Positions 28,172-36,376 of a DNA stretch of 64,000 bases are shown piece by piece. Source of the stretch: Bog-473 sp963707835 (lineage in GTDB: Bacteria; Actinomycetota; Acidimicrobiia; Acidimicrobiales; RAAP-2). The notes beneath the pieces were generated by a model. It had not been told where the DNA came from. It worked only from the letters and a program-made list of their open reading frames with translations, and did no database searches. The DNA is taken from contig CAVPRI010000001.1 in NCBI GenBank assembly GCA_963707835.1, positions 1,178,001 through 1,242,000 on the forward strand, given 5' to 3'. A program made the position numbers and the translations under genes. Position 1 is the stretch's first letter, and every line of letters starts with the position of its first letter.

Positions 28172-29654
28172 TCAGCGGGACAGGCCGCGTGATGGCCGCT
28201 CGACCCTCTGGCTCGGTGCCACCAGGTCACGCCAGGGCGGGTCTTCGTGGGCGGGCGTCAGCATCACTTCGCGCACCTCCTTGTGCCGGTCGACGACCAC
28301 GGCCTTCCCAGGCGCGCCACGGGCGATGGCGTCAGGCGGCAGGCGTGGAACCCGCACGGTGCCCACCGAGGTCGACGGCCGTGTGCGCCCCCATCGGCCC
28401 ACCGACCGGCCCACCGTGATGGTCGCCATCTCCCGCTGCCCGGCGAGGGCGCTGAGGTCGCGCAGGGTGACCGAGTCGGCGATGCCGCGGAGGACCACGG
28501 TGGTGGCGAAGAGCGAGAGGAAGCCGTCGGCCGCCGTGCCCCAGCGGACGCGTGCCTGTGAGAGGTCCTGGAGGCACGCCAGGACGAGCAATCCCTGCCC
28601 GGCGCCTTCGCTCACCATGCTCGGAAGGTCCGGTATCGGAGCGATGTTGGCCACTTCGTCCAGGGCCAACAGTGTAGGGGAGGCCCCGTGGTCATGGACC
28701 CGCCGCGCGTAGGTCGCATCGCGTATGTCGCCCACCAGAGCAACGACGAGGGGTGCGAAATGACGTTGATGGCGTCCGGTCGAGCACATGTAGAGGGTGT
28801 TCGGCCCGTCACAGAACGCCTCGAGGTCGAGCGATGGGAGTCGCGTGGAGTCGAGGGCCCCTTGCGTTCGGTAGGCGGCCAGCACCCCCGAGGCGGTCGA
28901 CCAGATTCCGGACTGCTCGCGGGGATCCGTGGCCACGATGCCGGCGAGGAGGTCCGACGCGGGTGACGCACCCCCACGGCGCGAGTCGAGGATCTCGAGG
29001 GCCTCGGCAGCATCGTGGCGGTCGATCCAGCGCAGCAGATCGGCCATCGACCTGCGTTCGAGCGCGGCGGCGTGGAGCAGAGTCGAGAGCAGCGCGCCGG
29101 CGCGCTCGGTCCAGTGGTGCTCCGCCGTGCGCGAGCCGTGGAGACGGCTCGACGTCACCATGGCCTCTGCGGTGATCACCGCCGCGTCCCAGTGTCCGGC
29201 CGTGCTCAGGGGAGACCAACCGATGCGTTCGACACCGCGGCGGGCAGGGAATCTCACCGCTCGGGTCGTACAGGAACGCCCATCCGTTTGCCGACCGTGC
29301 CCGGGCTGTGGCGTCCATGACGTCGGACTTGGTCGAGGTCGAGACGACCGGCCCGTCGGAGAGCAGGATATTGGGTATGACCAGGGAGGATGTCTTCCCG
29401 GACCGGGGCGGCCCGAGCACCAGCGTGGAGCTCTGGGGACCCGCCCACACCCACCCCGACCGACCGTTGCCGAGGTAGATGCTGTGCTGCGCTGCCCGGT
29501 GCACTTCGCGCAGAGCGCCGGCCGAGACGCGGGTCTCGGCGGACGGCGCCGTCGGCAGATCATCTTCCTCGCGTGAGGCCGAGTGCGCGCTGCTCACTCG
29601 GATGTTCCATGCGCGCGGTGTTTGTCGTGCGGAACGCGAAACCGCGCGCGGCAT
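28172..29654 (-). CDS. VirD4/TraG-like type IV coupling protein (one-base frameshift)
   Basis: Putative ATPase linking a relaxosome to a secretion channel. Walker A is GPPRSGKTSS, followed by LVIPNILLSD; Walker B is LLALDEVANIAPIPDLP with VLACLQDLSQARVRWG downstream. No N-terminal transmembrane helices are visible, so it is a soluble TraG-like form. The frame changes near 29240 (SGEIPCPP to GVERIGWSPLS); removing one base gives about 493 aa. The start is uncertain: ATG 29654 is used, a TTG lies 9 nt upstream. It is convergent with the relaxase gene. Confidence 0.78.
29611..29649. repeat. Inverted repeat at the coupling-protein 5' end
   Basis: GCGCGCGGT (29611-29619) and ACCGCGCGC (29641-29649) form a 9-bp perfect stem with a 21-nt loop, just inside the start of the coupling-protein gene. 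It could regulate that gene. Confidence 0.35.
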
Positions 29655-30131
29655 ATCCCCCAATCCGGCGACCGGACGACGCGCGGTGCATCACATGGGT
29701 GCAGCATGCGCGCCGTGTGCGGTCCCCTCACCACAGAAACAACGGTCGCGCAGATCGTGAGAATGACGTCGCGAATTAAAGAATGCTTGACCTGAGCATG
29801 TCGACGTAAGAAGAATGTGTGTACCCGAGAGGTGAGGGAGGGTCTGGCGAGTGCTGCGACACGACGGCACGTTGTGCCCAGCGCAGGAGTTGTCGGTCCG
29901 GCGAGTGCGCACATGTGCAACGTGTCGTCCACAACCGGGCTCCTTGCACCGTTCGGGTGAACACAGCGGCAGGACGTGGTGCGAAGGTGTCGACGACACC
30001 TCACCACTGCGTCGGCCGGCCGATAAGACAGTGAATCCGGTGCGGCAGTGCACACGGCGCGGAGCTTCAACCCGCAGCGTGACGCAGTCTGCACCTCTAT
30101 TCAGTGACCATGCTCCTAGGGAGGTGCACCT
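29655..30131. other. 477-bp palindrome-rich non-coding gap
   Basis: No gene with coding-like composition. It holds a GGCACgttGTGCC dyad near 29865, a strong dyad at 29976-30007, and a plausible promoter with TTGACC (29787-29792) and AAGAAT (29811-29816) 18 bp apart. Local base composition is less G+C-biased than in neighbouring genes. It separates the coupling-protein gene from the H1-like gene and could be a regulatory region or a transfer-origin candidate. Confidence 0.4.
29976..30007. repeat. Strong DNA dyad (AGGTGTCG-A-CGACACCT with outer arms)
   Basis: Inner arms AGGTGTCG (29985-29992) and CGACACCT (29994-30001) are perfect around a single central A. Outer arms GTGGTG (29976-29981) and CACCAC (30002-30007) extend the symmetry with a 3-nt bulge. 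A one-base centre argues for a protein-binding dyad rather than an RNA hairpin. It lies 125 bp before the H1-like gene. Confidence 0.5.
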
Positions 30132-30596
30132 GTGGCAGTAGCCACGAAGAGAAGGGCTCCGGCAAAGAAGGCCGCCAAGAAACGGGCCCCAGCAAAGAAG
30201 GCAGTCAAGCGCGCTCCGGCCAAGAAGGCCGTCAAGCGGGCCCCGGCCAAGCGGGCGGTGAAGAGGACCCCGGCCAAGAAGGCGGTGAAGCGCACGGCAG
30301 CCAAGAAGGCGGTCAAGCGCGCTCCGGCCAAGAGGGCGGTGAAGAGGGCACCGGCCAAGAAGGCGGTGAAGCGCACGGCAGCCAAGAAGGCGGTCAAGCG
30401 CGCTCCGGCCAAGAAGGCAGTGAAGAGGGCACCGGCCAAGAAGGCGGTCAAGCGCACGGCAGCCAAGAAGGCGGTCAAGCGCGCCCCGGCCAAGAAGGCA
30501 GTGAAGAGGGCCCCGGCCCGGAAGGCAGTGAAGCGCACGACAGCCAGGAAGGCCGTCAAGCGCGCCCCGGCCCGCAAGGCCACACGTCGGCGCTAG
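30132..30596 (+). CDS. Lysine/alanine-rich histone H1-like DNA-binding protein
   Basis: 154 aa made almost wholly of 9-residue repeats (consensus APAKKAVKR, with TAAKKAVKR variants), about 15 copies, ending RKATRRR. It resembles the tails of eukaryotic H1 and of actinobacterial HupB or H1-like nucleoid proteins, and probably binds DNA or RNA through charge. There is no HU core. The repeats are mirrored in DNA as a 27-bp tandem array with variation mostly at third positions. GTG start after GGGAGGTG; a UUCG-loop terminator follows. Confidence 0.82.
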   Translation: MAVATKRRAPAKKAAKKRAPAKKAVKRAPAKKAVKRAPAKRAVKRTPAKKAVKRTAAKKAVKRAPAKRAVKRAPAKKAVKRTAAKKAVKRAPAKKAVKRAPAKKAVKRTAAKKAVKRAPAKKAVKRAPARKAVKRTTARKAVKRAPARKATRRR

Positions 30597-30626
30597 CGCG
30601 CGGACGTTCCGAACGGAACGAGCGAG

Positions 30627-30648
30627 CCGGGGGCCTTCGGGCCCCCGG
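30627..30648 (+). terminator. UUCG-loop terminator after H1-like gene
   Basis: A 9-bp perfect stem CCGGGGGCC / GGCCCCCGG with TTCG loop, followed by TTTCG, 30 bp after the stop. Confidence 0.75.
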
Positions 30649-30667
30649 TTTCGCGTCCGGGCTCAGG

Positions 30668-31285
30668 TCAGAGGTGCCGGACCAGCCCGGCGACGTCCGA
30701 CGGCCAGTCGACGTCGAAGGCGAGGCTCGGGTCACGCACCACGCGCACCGGGAGCCCCAGCCGCGCCGCCTCGGCGAGATGGGCTCGGAACGACCCCGGT
30801 CCGTAGGAGAACCGAAAGTCACAACCGGCGGGGAGGCGCAGGACGTTGGTGCCGTCGTCACGACGGTCCGGAGCGAGCGTGACGCCGGGGAAGGACTCGA
30901 GCTCGCCGAGGCCTCGGGCGTAGGGCAGGTCACCGTGGGCGACGGTCACCCAACGCGCTCCGGCGTGGGCCAGTCGGTGCTGGCCCGCTCGCACTGCCCC
31001 GTTGAGCCCCTGACCGGGTTCCCACAGCACGGTGGCGCCGAGGTCGGTGGCCCACTTCGCCACTTCGTCGTCGTCGCACACCACGGCGACCGGCAGGGGA
31101 GCGCTGGCGGCCACGACGTGCGATGCCATGTGTCGCGCCAGACGCTCCCGCTCGGCCGCGGTGACCGTGGGACCGAGGCGTCGCTTTGCCTGGTGGAACG
31201 CCTTGACCGGAATGAGGACCATCTCGGGGGCAACGGAGGCCCGGAGTTCTCCGGTCATCGCACCCGCGGCGGGCGTCCACGACAC
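30668..31285 (-). CDS. fbiD: 2-phospho-L-lactate guanylyltransferase-like protein (F420 biosynthesis)
   Basis: CofC/FbiD family: transfers GMP to phosphoenolpyruvate or 2-phospholactate to start the F420 side chain. 205 aa with VLIPVKAFHQAKRRLGP (the family's KxxxxAKxRL motif), VVCDDDEVAKWA, TVAHGDLPYARGL and DRRDDGTNVLRLP near the active site. The GTG at 31285 is chosen because TACACT lies 6 nt upstream on this strand; the ATG at 31258 is an alternative. Divergent from gpsA. Confidence 0.9.
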   Translation of the reverse strand: MSWTPAAGAMTGELRASVAPEMVLIPVKAFHQAKRRLGPTVTAAERERLARHMASHVVAASAPLPVAVVCDDDEVAKWATDLGATVLWEPGQGLNGAVRAGQHRLAHAGARWVTVAHGDLPYARGLGELESFPGVTLAPDRRDDGTNVLRLPAGCDFRFSYGPGSFRAHLAEAARLGLPVRVVRDPSLAFDVDWPSDVAGLVRHL

Positions 31286-31291
31286 CGGGAC

Positions 31292-31297
31292 AGTGTA
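31292..31297 (-). promoter_or_regulatory. Putative -10 of leaderless fbiD (TACACT)
   Basis: On the minus strand TACACT ends 6 nt before the GTG at 31285. Confidence 0.5.
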
Positions 31298-31330
31298 CGG
31301 GCGTTGAGGGCGCCGGGAGCGTGGTGGCCG

Positions 31331-31336
31331 TAGTGT
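31331..31336 (+). promoter_or_regulatory. Putative -10 of leaderless gpsA (TAGTGT)
   Basis: TAGTGT ends 8 nt before the GTG at 31345, which encodes VNDRVAVIGAGSWG and is the natural GpsA start. Confidence 0.5.
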
Positions 31337-31344
31337 CTGATGCT

Positions 31345-32366
31345 GTGAACGACCGGGTCGCAGTCATCGGCGCCGGGTCCTGGGGGACGGCCGTGGCGAC
31401 CATGGTGGGTGCCCACCACGCAACGGCCCTGTGGGCTCGTTCGCCCGAACTGGCAGCAGCCATGGTGCGTTCGCGCCAGAACGCTCGCTATCTGCCCGGT
31501 GTGCGCATCCCCGAACACGTCCTCGTGACCGCGTCCCTGGCCGAGGCGGTCGGGGGGGCCGACATCGTCTTCATGGCGGTGCCCTCCCACGGTTTCCGCG
31601 CCGTCCTGGGCCAGGCGGTGCCGTTCGCAGCTGGGGTCCGTGCCGTCGTGAGTCTGGCCAAGGGGATCGAGGCCGGCACAAACCTCAGGATGTCCCAGGT
31701 GGTCGCCGAGGTCCTCCCCGGCGTGGCTGCCGGCGTCCTCACCGGGCCGAATCTGGCCCGCGAGGTGGCCCAGGGACATCCGGCAGCGTGTGTGGTCGCA
31801 CTCCCCGACGATGACCTGGCCAGCCGAGTGCAGGGTCTGGTCCACTCGGCCACCTTCCGCGCCTACCGCAACACCGACGTCGTCGGGTGCGAGGTCGCCG
31901 GAGCCACCAAGAACGTCATGGCCATCGCCGCGGGGATCTCCGATGGCCTCGGTCTGGGCGACAACACGCCGCGGTGCTCATCACCCGAGGCCTCGCCGAG
32001 CTGGCCCGCCTGGGCGTCGCCCTGGGAGGCCAGGTGCTGACCTTCGGCGGGCTGGCCGGTGTGGGGGACCTCGTTGCCACCTGTTCGAGCGCGCAGAGCC
32101 GCAACCGCACCGTCGGTGTCGCGCTCGGCGAGGGTCGGCCCCTCCACGAGATCATCGCCGGGATGCACATGGTGGCCGAGGGGATCAAGAGCGCCGGCCC
32201 TCTCGTCGAACTGGCCCGGCTGCACTCCGTGGAGATGCCGATCGCCGAGCAGGTGGAGGCCATCGTCGCGGGTCGGTGCTCACCCAGCGAGGCGCTCATG
32301 AACCTGATGCGTCGGCCGTCGCGCCCCGAGCTCGACGAGTCCCTGCTGCGGGGAGCGGTGTGGTGA
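31345..32366 (+). CDS. gpsA: NAD(P)-dependent glycerol-3-phosphate dehydrogenase (one-base frameshift)
   Basis: Makes sn-glycerol-3-phosphate for phospholipids. Rossmann motif VAVIGAGSWGTAVA at the N-terminus, VSLAKGIEAG, LTGPNLAREVAQGHP and EVAGATKNVMAIAAGISDGL follow. The frame breaks at about 31966-31970 (GDNT) and resumes as AVLITRGLAELARLG, then GVGDLVATCSSAQSRNRTVG. Adding one base gives 340 aa, the usual size. Loss of this enzyme would be severe, so an error in the sequence is likely. The stop overlaps the next gene's GTG. Confidence 0.92.
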
Positions 32367-33736
32367 GGGACGAGGTCGACCGACCGGGCGGGCTGGGAAG
32401 TCGGGCTCATGCCCAGGACCCATCCGACGACGCCGCCGCCTCATCGATGGTCGACGAGGCGCGCCACGAAGCAGCGCTGGCCCACCTCAAGGAGATCCTG
32501 GCGGCCCACGGGACCAGCGGGGAGGAGGTGGACCGGGCGGTGGCCGACGGACTGGTCGATCTGTTCGCGGCCGACAGGATGCTGGTTCCCGCCCCCCGCC
32601 GCTACTCGCGGGCCGAGGTGGCGGACCGCACGGGGGTGACGCCCGAGCTGCTCGACCGCTTCTTCCGCGCCCTGGGCTTCCCGACCATCGCCGAAGGCGA
32701 GCCGGGCTTCACCGATCTCGACATCCAGGCCGTGCAGCTGTTCGGGGAACTCCAGGACCAGGGTCGCCAGGCACTCGGGTCGGTGGACACCGATACCGCC
32801 CTGCAGATGGTGCGGATCCTCGGTTCGTCCATGGCCAGGGTCGCCGACTCGGAGATCGCCGCGGGCGGCAGGGTGGGCGACTGGGGAGATCCCGTCATCA
32901 GGGCGGAGGCGGTGGCGCAGATCTCCGACACCATGATCCCGCGCATGGCCAAACTGCTCGAGTACGTGTGGCGCCGCCAGCTCGTCGCCGCTATCCACCG
33001 CAACATGGTGCTGCGCAGTCGTGGCCTGGTCATCGGGCAGAGCCCGGTCCTGGCGGTCGGCTTCGCCGACATGGTGGGCTTCACCCTGCTCAGCCAGCAT
33101 TTGAGCGAGGAGGAGCTCGCGGCGGTGGTGCGGCGATTCGAGGTCATCTCACACGACATCGTGACGGGTCGGAGGGGCCGGGTGGTCAAGATGATCGGCG
33201 ACGAGGTGATGTTCGTAGCCGGCCGGGCGCACGTGGCGGCGCACATCGGGCTCGAGCTGGCCGACGCCTATGCGGACGACGACCTGCTCTCCGACGTGCG
33301 TGTCGGTTTGGCCCACGGCCCGGTGCTGCTCCACGACGGTGATTACTTCGGACCCACGGTCAACCTTTCGCATCGCATCGTGAACATCGCCAACCCTGGC
33401 ACCGTGCTCATGTCCGACGAGTTCCGCTCGGTGCTGATGAAGGAGGCGCCGGGTGAGTTCACCGCACTGGCGCTGCGTCCCCGACTGCTGAAGGATCTGG
33501 GCCGGGTGCAGCTGTGGTCGTGCCAGCGCGCCGGCGCCGGCGCCGATCACGGGGGCGGGGCAGAGGACATGGACCGGCGGGGCAACGTCCGCTGGGATCG
33601 CCTGGGCGAGGTGTTGCGGGAACTCGAGGAGGTGCGCGAGGCCTGGCGAGGGCAGCCGGCCGGCCGCACCGGCGAGCAGCAGGAGGGGGAGTCAGCCGCC
33701 TCGCAGCCGGGCGGTGGCGATACCGAAGGGGCGTAA
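32363..33736 (+). CDS. Class III adenylate/guanylate cyclase with N-terminal regulatory domain
   Basis: 457 aa. The N-terminal half (about 30-220) includes a helix-turn-helix-like segment (YSRAEVADRTGVTPELLDRF) and resembles the autoinhibitory domain of mycobacterial Rv1264-type cyclases. The catalytic domain (about 235-400) has the metal-binding aspartates in VGFADMVGFTLLS and VVKMIGDEVMFVAG, and the transition-state Asn/Arg in GPTVNLSHRIVN. It probably makes cAMP; a guanylate activity cannot be excluded. A GTG start overlapping the gpsA stop suggests coupling; ATG 32447 is an alternative. Confidence 0.87.
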   Translation: MRDEVDRPGGLGSRAHAQDPSDDAAASSMVDEARHEAALAHLKEILAAHGTSGEEVDRAVADGLVDLFAADRMLVPAPRRYSRAEVADRTGVTPELLDRFFRALGFPTIAEGEPGFTDLDIQAVQLFGELQDQGRQALGSVDTDTALQMVRILGSSMARVADSEIAAGGRVGDWGDPVIRAEAVAQISDTMIPRMAKLLEYVWRRQLVAAIHRNMVLRSRGLVIGQSPVLAVGFADMVGFTLLSQHLSEEELAAVVRRFEVISHDIVTGRRGRVVKMIGDEVMFVAGRAHVAAHIGLELADAYADDDLLSDVRVGLAHGPVLLHDGDYFGPTVNLSHRIVNIANPGTVLMSDEFRSVLMKEAPGEFTALALRPRLLKDLGRVQLWSCQRAGAGADHGGGAEDMDRRGNVRWDRLGEVLRELEEVREAWRGQPAGRTGEQQEGESAASQPGGGDTEGA

Positions 33737-36347
33737 CTCGAACGACCCCTCGAAGGATCCCAAGGGGTATCCGCGCAGGTCCACCAGCCAGCCCGAGCGA
33801 CCAGGGAACGAGACCTCGGTTGCTCGTGGCGACGGATTGAAGACGCGCACCTCCAGGGCTCCGGAGTCCCGCCGCAGCGCGCTGATCTCGGCACCGTGCA
33901 CCGTCAGCTCGGTTCCCGAAGCGGCACGGTCGCCACCTCCCAGGCTCGGCACTGGTTCGAGTGGGAGGAGGACGTCGTCAGCCAAGCGGTAGGGGTCCGC
34001 GCAGTTGAGCGCGAGGGCATAGGCGAGCTCACGCGCGAGCCCCGCATCTGGAGACCCTCGACCGCAGTGAGGGGCCCGGCCGGGAACGGGCGGTACGTCA
34101 TGCCCAGGCGCGACAGCATGCCCGTGGCCCGCAGGACGGTCAGGGCGAGGGTGTGGGCACCCCTCTGGTCGACGTCGACCAGCTCGTACTCGCACACGCC
34201 CTCGTGGGCCACGGTCAGACGCCCCGCAGTGACGAACCGCAGCGAGGGGGCGGTGGGCAGCCCGAACTCGTCGGGCCGGCCTTCGGCGGTGAGCCCGCGG
34301 GAGACCACCGCGAAGGCGCTCTCGGCATCGGAGTGCTCCGCCGGTTCGGGCAGGGGGAGATGGACACGCAGCCGGTGATCTCCGCTCGGGTTGACGAAGC
34401 TCGTGGTCACCCGCACCACCGATTCGTCGGCCCGCACCTCGAGCCTGGTCTCGACGTCCACACGGTTCGCCCCGACGCGGGCCTGTGACGACCCGTCGAC
34501 GTGGTCCGGCCAGACGTAGGTGGCCGTGATATGGACCCGCGAACGGACCGGGCCGTGCTCGTCGACGCGCACGGCCGCGCCTTCTGGGGTTTCGACCAGG
34601 GTGTCACTCCCCGGAGGGGAGTAGTTGTACGAGTCCCCGAGATCGCCGCCGTCGACCAGGCGCCCGTACCCGGCCAGCCCGTCGAGCGCGAACGTCCCGG
34701 TCGTGCGGTCCACCTCCACGCGGACCAGCCCATTGGTCACCACGAGCGAGTCGTCGTCGGTCACCGTGACCGGGTGGGCCAGGGGAGCAGCCTCGAAGCC
34801 GGCCCAGCCGTACCCGGGGACGACGGGCGAGCGGGCGACGATGCGGCGGGTGGCGGGCTGGTCCATGGCCACCCGGACGACGGCGCCGGGGTTCGCCCCG
34901 AGCCGGGCGTAGATGTCCTGCTTGGCCTCCGCGATCGGCACGCCCGGCTTCTCCTCGGACCCGATGGTGACGGTGATGTCGATCCCCTCTTCGGTGTTCT
35001 CGATCCGCACATCGTGCACCCAGGCGTCGTCGCTGATGCGAGGTCCCTGCAGCATCCCCAACACGGTGCGGACGGTGTTGGCGTCGAACACTATGGAACC
35101 GGGGAGTCCGGCCCGCTCCGAGAGCACCTGCACCTGAGCCGGGGCGGGGCCGTCGGCCGCCACGACGACCTCGACCACCCCGCTGCGGGACCGCGCCGCC
35201 GGGTTGAGCACGGTGGGTCCCGGCAAGGAGAGCGATCGGGCGAACGACCGACGGCCCGGTCGGCCAGCCCGGTGGCGATGTCGCGCGCCTCGCCGTAGCG
35301 ATGCAGGACGGCGTCGACGACGTCGTCGACCGAGCAGGCGCAGATGGAGTCGTGTGCCGCATTGCGGACGATCTCACGCCAGGCCAACCCCAAGAGCCGC
35401 TCGGGGTACTCCTCCGGGGTGAGGAACAGCGCGGCCAGGGGCTCGGCCCGCCGCTCGAGCTCCCGTTCGGCGCGGGCCGCCAGCCGCTTCACGTCGACCC
35501 GGTTCGACGTGACGCCCATGAGCATGTTGGACCGTGAGCCAGAGCGCAGCTCTCCCACGACCGCGGTCGAGACCTTCGGAGGACTGCCCGGCCAGGTAGA
35601 GGGGGAGCGAGGTCACCTCGAAGGTGTAGTCGTCCTGGAGGTGCGTTCGCCTCGGCGACCACGCGGCCGAGCGACGGCTGGGGCATCAGGTGATCCGAAC
35701 CGTTCATGCACAGCAGGTCACCCGAGGTGAAGTCGGCCACTTCGGTCACGAGGTCGCGCGGCGCGACGTACGAGGGCCTTGGCATCGTCGGGCAGCGCGG
35801 CGCCGTTGCCGTACCCCACGGGGAGGTACTCGGCGCGCACCGCAGAGCCGTCGGGAGCGGCCCAGACGAACGCGTTCGCGGTCACCTGGGACGGGACCCC
35901 GCGCCAGACCACGGCATCGGACATGCCGGCCAGTCGGAGGATCTGGGGCATCTGCGCGGTGTGCCCGAACATGTCTGGGAGATAGCCGACCTCCATGACG
36001 CCACCGAAGGCGGCCCCGCGGACCAGTCCCATCTGGAGGTCGCGGACGATGGTCTCGCCCGACACCAGGAACTCGTCCATCAGGATGTACCACGGGCCCA
36101 CGCTCAGCCGGCCGGCCGCGACCAGCGCGCGCAGCCGTTCCTCGGCCTCGGGGCGAACCTCGAGATAGTCGTCGACGACGGCCATCTGCCCGTCGAGCAT
36201 GAAGTGGGAGTAGCCGGCATCCTGCTCGAGCAGGGGGAGCAGGGTGTCGACCAGTTCCACCAGGGAGAGGCGGAACGCCTGGTAGGACCTGTACCATTCC
36301 CGATCCCAATGCGTGTGCGGAACAATGGCAATCCGATGGGCGGTCAT
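33692..36347 (-). CDS. GH38 alpha-mannosidase (five frameshifts)
   Basis: Zinc-dependent alpha-mannosidase. Family marks in order: IAVIPHTHWDREWYRSYQAF at the N-terminus (metal-binding H and D), VGYLPDMFGHTAQMPQIL with the catalytic Asp, NAAHDSICACSVDDVVDAV in the middle, and a beta-rich C-terminal half. The coding frame changes near 35760, 35640, 35557, 35235 and 34041-34044. Three sites carry an extra base and two lack one, the last in a C-run. Repair gives 884 aa, a normal size. Likely sequence errors, although a decaying gene cannot be excluded. Its 3' end overlaps the cyclase gene by 45 bp. Confidence 0.82.
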
Positions 36348-36354
36348 GACCGCA

Positions 36355-36360
36355 ACACTA
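36355..36360 (-). promoter_or_regulatory. Putative -10 of leaderless mannosidase gene (TAGTGT)
   Basis: On the minus strand TAGTGT ends 7 nt before the ATG at 36347. Confidence 0.45.
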
Positions 36361-36376
36361 CGACCGCGTGGCGTCC

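Noticed and set aside
29851..30141. Short open frames in the palindrome-rich gap
   Set aside because: They overlap on both strands, lack ribosome-binding sites and have no plausible protein composition.
30132..30596. 27-bp tandem repeats that could suggest a CRISPR array or satellite
   Set aside because: The repeats are directly adjacent with no spacers, stay in frame, and encode a clean Lys/Ala-rich protein with a start, ribosome-binding site and terminator.
33692..36347. Calling the mannosidase a pseudogene
   Set aside because: All catalytic and metal-binding motifs are intact, the five indels net to a normal length, and essential neighbours show the same kind of indels, so sequence error is more likely than decay.
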